Source: Tsukamurella conjunctivitidis
GTDB lineage: Bacteria > Actinomycetota > Actinomycetes > Mycobacteriales > Mycobacteriaceae
DNA: 40,856 nt
Assembly (NCBI RefSeq): GCF_007858475.1
Contig: NZ_VIGX01000025.1
Coordinates: forward strand, 1 to 40,856
Direction of reading: 5' to 3'
Shown here: piece by piece, positions 40,793 to 40,856 of the stretch
Position numbering within the stretch: the first letter of the stretch is position 1
How the letters are laid out: the number at the start of each line of letters is the position of its first letter
Notes under the pieces: generated by a model
What the model saw: the letters and a program-made list of their open reading frames with translations, nothing else
Databases searched by the model: none
What the model was told of the DNA's origin: nothing
Program-made: the position numbers and the translations under genes

Positions 40793-40856
40793 ATGACTAC
40801 TGTGCCTAAGCCTTATCCGAAAGAGTTCCGTGATGATGTGGTCCGGGTTGCCCGGG
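40793..40856 (+). CDS. IS3-family transposase OrfA, 5' end (partial)
   Basis: ATG 40793 (or GTG 40802, better spaced from GGAAGG) reads PKPYPKEFRDDVVRVAR, the characteristic start of IS3-family OrfA proteins, and runs off the window. The region just upstream (40751-40782) shares the TGATCTGG...CCCCGG.AGGGCGG block with the 53-bp inverted repeats near 1-125 and 8836-8888. Confidence 0.8.
   Translation, partial: MTTVPKPYPKEFRDDVVRVAR

Overview
The window looks like chromosome of a high-GC actinobacterium, most likely of the order Mycobacteriales (Gordonia, Tsukamurella, Rhodococcus and relatives). The reasons are the strong third-position G/C bias, frequent GTG starts, many 4-base stop/start overlaps, TANNNT promoters placed 6-8 bases before a start codon (leaderless type) and actinophage-like small proteins. 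Genus cannot be fixed from sequence alone.

Region 1 (1-9.2 kb) is an accessory element. An 8.7-kb block of small, mostly orphan genes is flanked by inverted copies of a 53-bp sequence (73-125 and 8836-8888, one mismatch). The homology runs on outward into two divergent copies of the same small gene. Inside are a Xre-type regulator, a winged-helix regulator on a divergent switch promoter, a long leftward operon of phage-like small genes each preceded by a shared stop-codon/RBS motif, two zinc-ribbon proteins, a secreted Cys-rich protein, an IS481 scrap, and a tyrosine recombinase split into two genes in swapped order. No capsid, tail, terminase or replication gene is visible.

Region 2 (9.2-11.5 kb) is insertion debris: an IS3-family element with a broken orfB, an IS30 transposase fragment and one AT-rich orphan gene.

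Region 3 (11.6-36.2 kb) is a surface-polysaccharide locus of the Wzx/Wzy type. It holds a polyprenyl-phosphate sugar transferase (initiation), a GNAT-WecG fusion, several GT4 and GT2 glycosyltransferases including a GT2-GT4 fusion, a Wzx-like flippase, a Wzy/WaaL-like polymerase or ligase, a Wzz-like chain-length protein and a DUF4832-type lipoprotein. Sugar supply comes from rmlA, rmlB and rmlC (no rmlD seen). A second cassette has a glucose-1-phosphate cytidylyltransferase, two zinc-finger C-methyltransferase-like proteins, a PIG-L deacetylase, an SDR epimerase/dehydratase, a GSA-type aminotransferase and an RmlC-like epimerase gene carrying an in-frame amber codon. The likely product is a repeating glycan with unusual deoxy, branched or amino sugars.

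Region 4 (36.2-40.9 kb) has a YdcF-family gene broken by two single-base losses, a stand-alone ThiF/E1-like adenylyltransferase, a GNAT/LuxI-fold-like protein with its own palindromic operator, a membrane GGDEF diguanylate cyclase, a truncated small ORF and the start of another IS3-family element at the right edge. The ThiF / acyltransferase-like / GGDEF trio is the best candidate for an undescribed small-molecule or signalling system. The inverted-repeat block with its split recombinase and repeated intercistronic motif is the best candidate for an undescribed mobile element.
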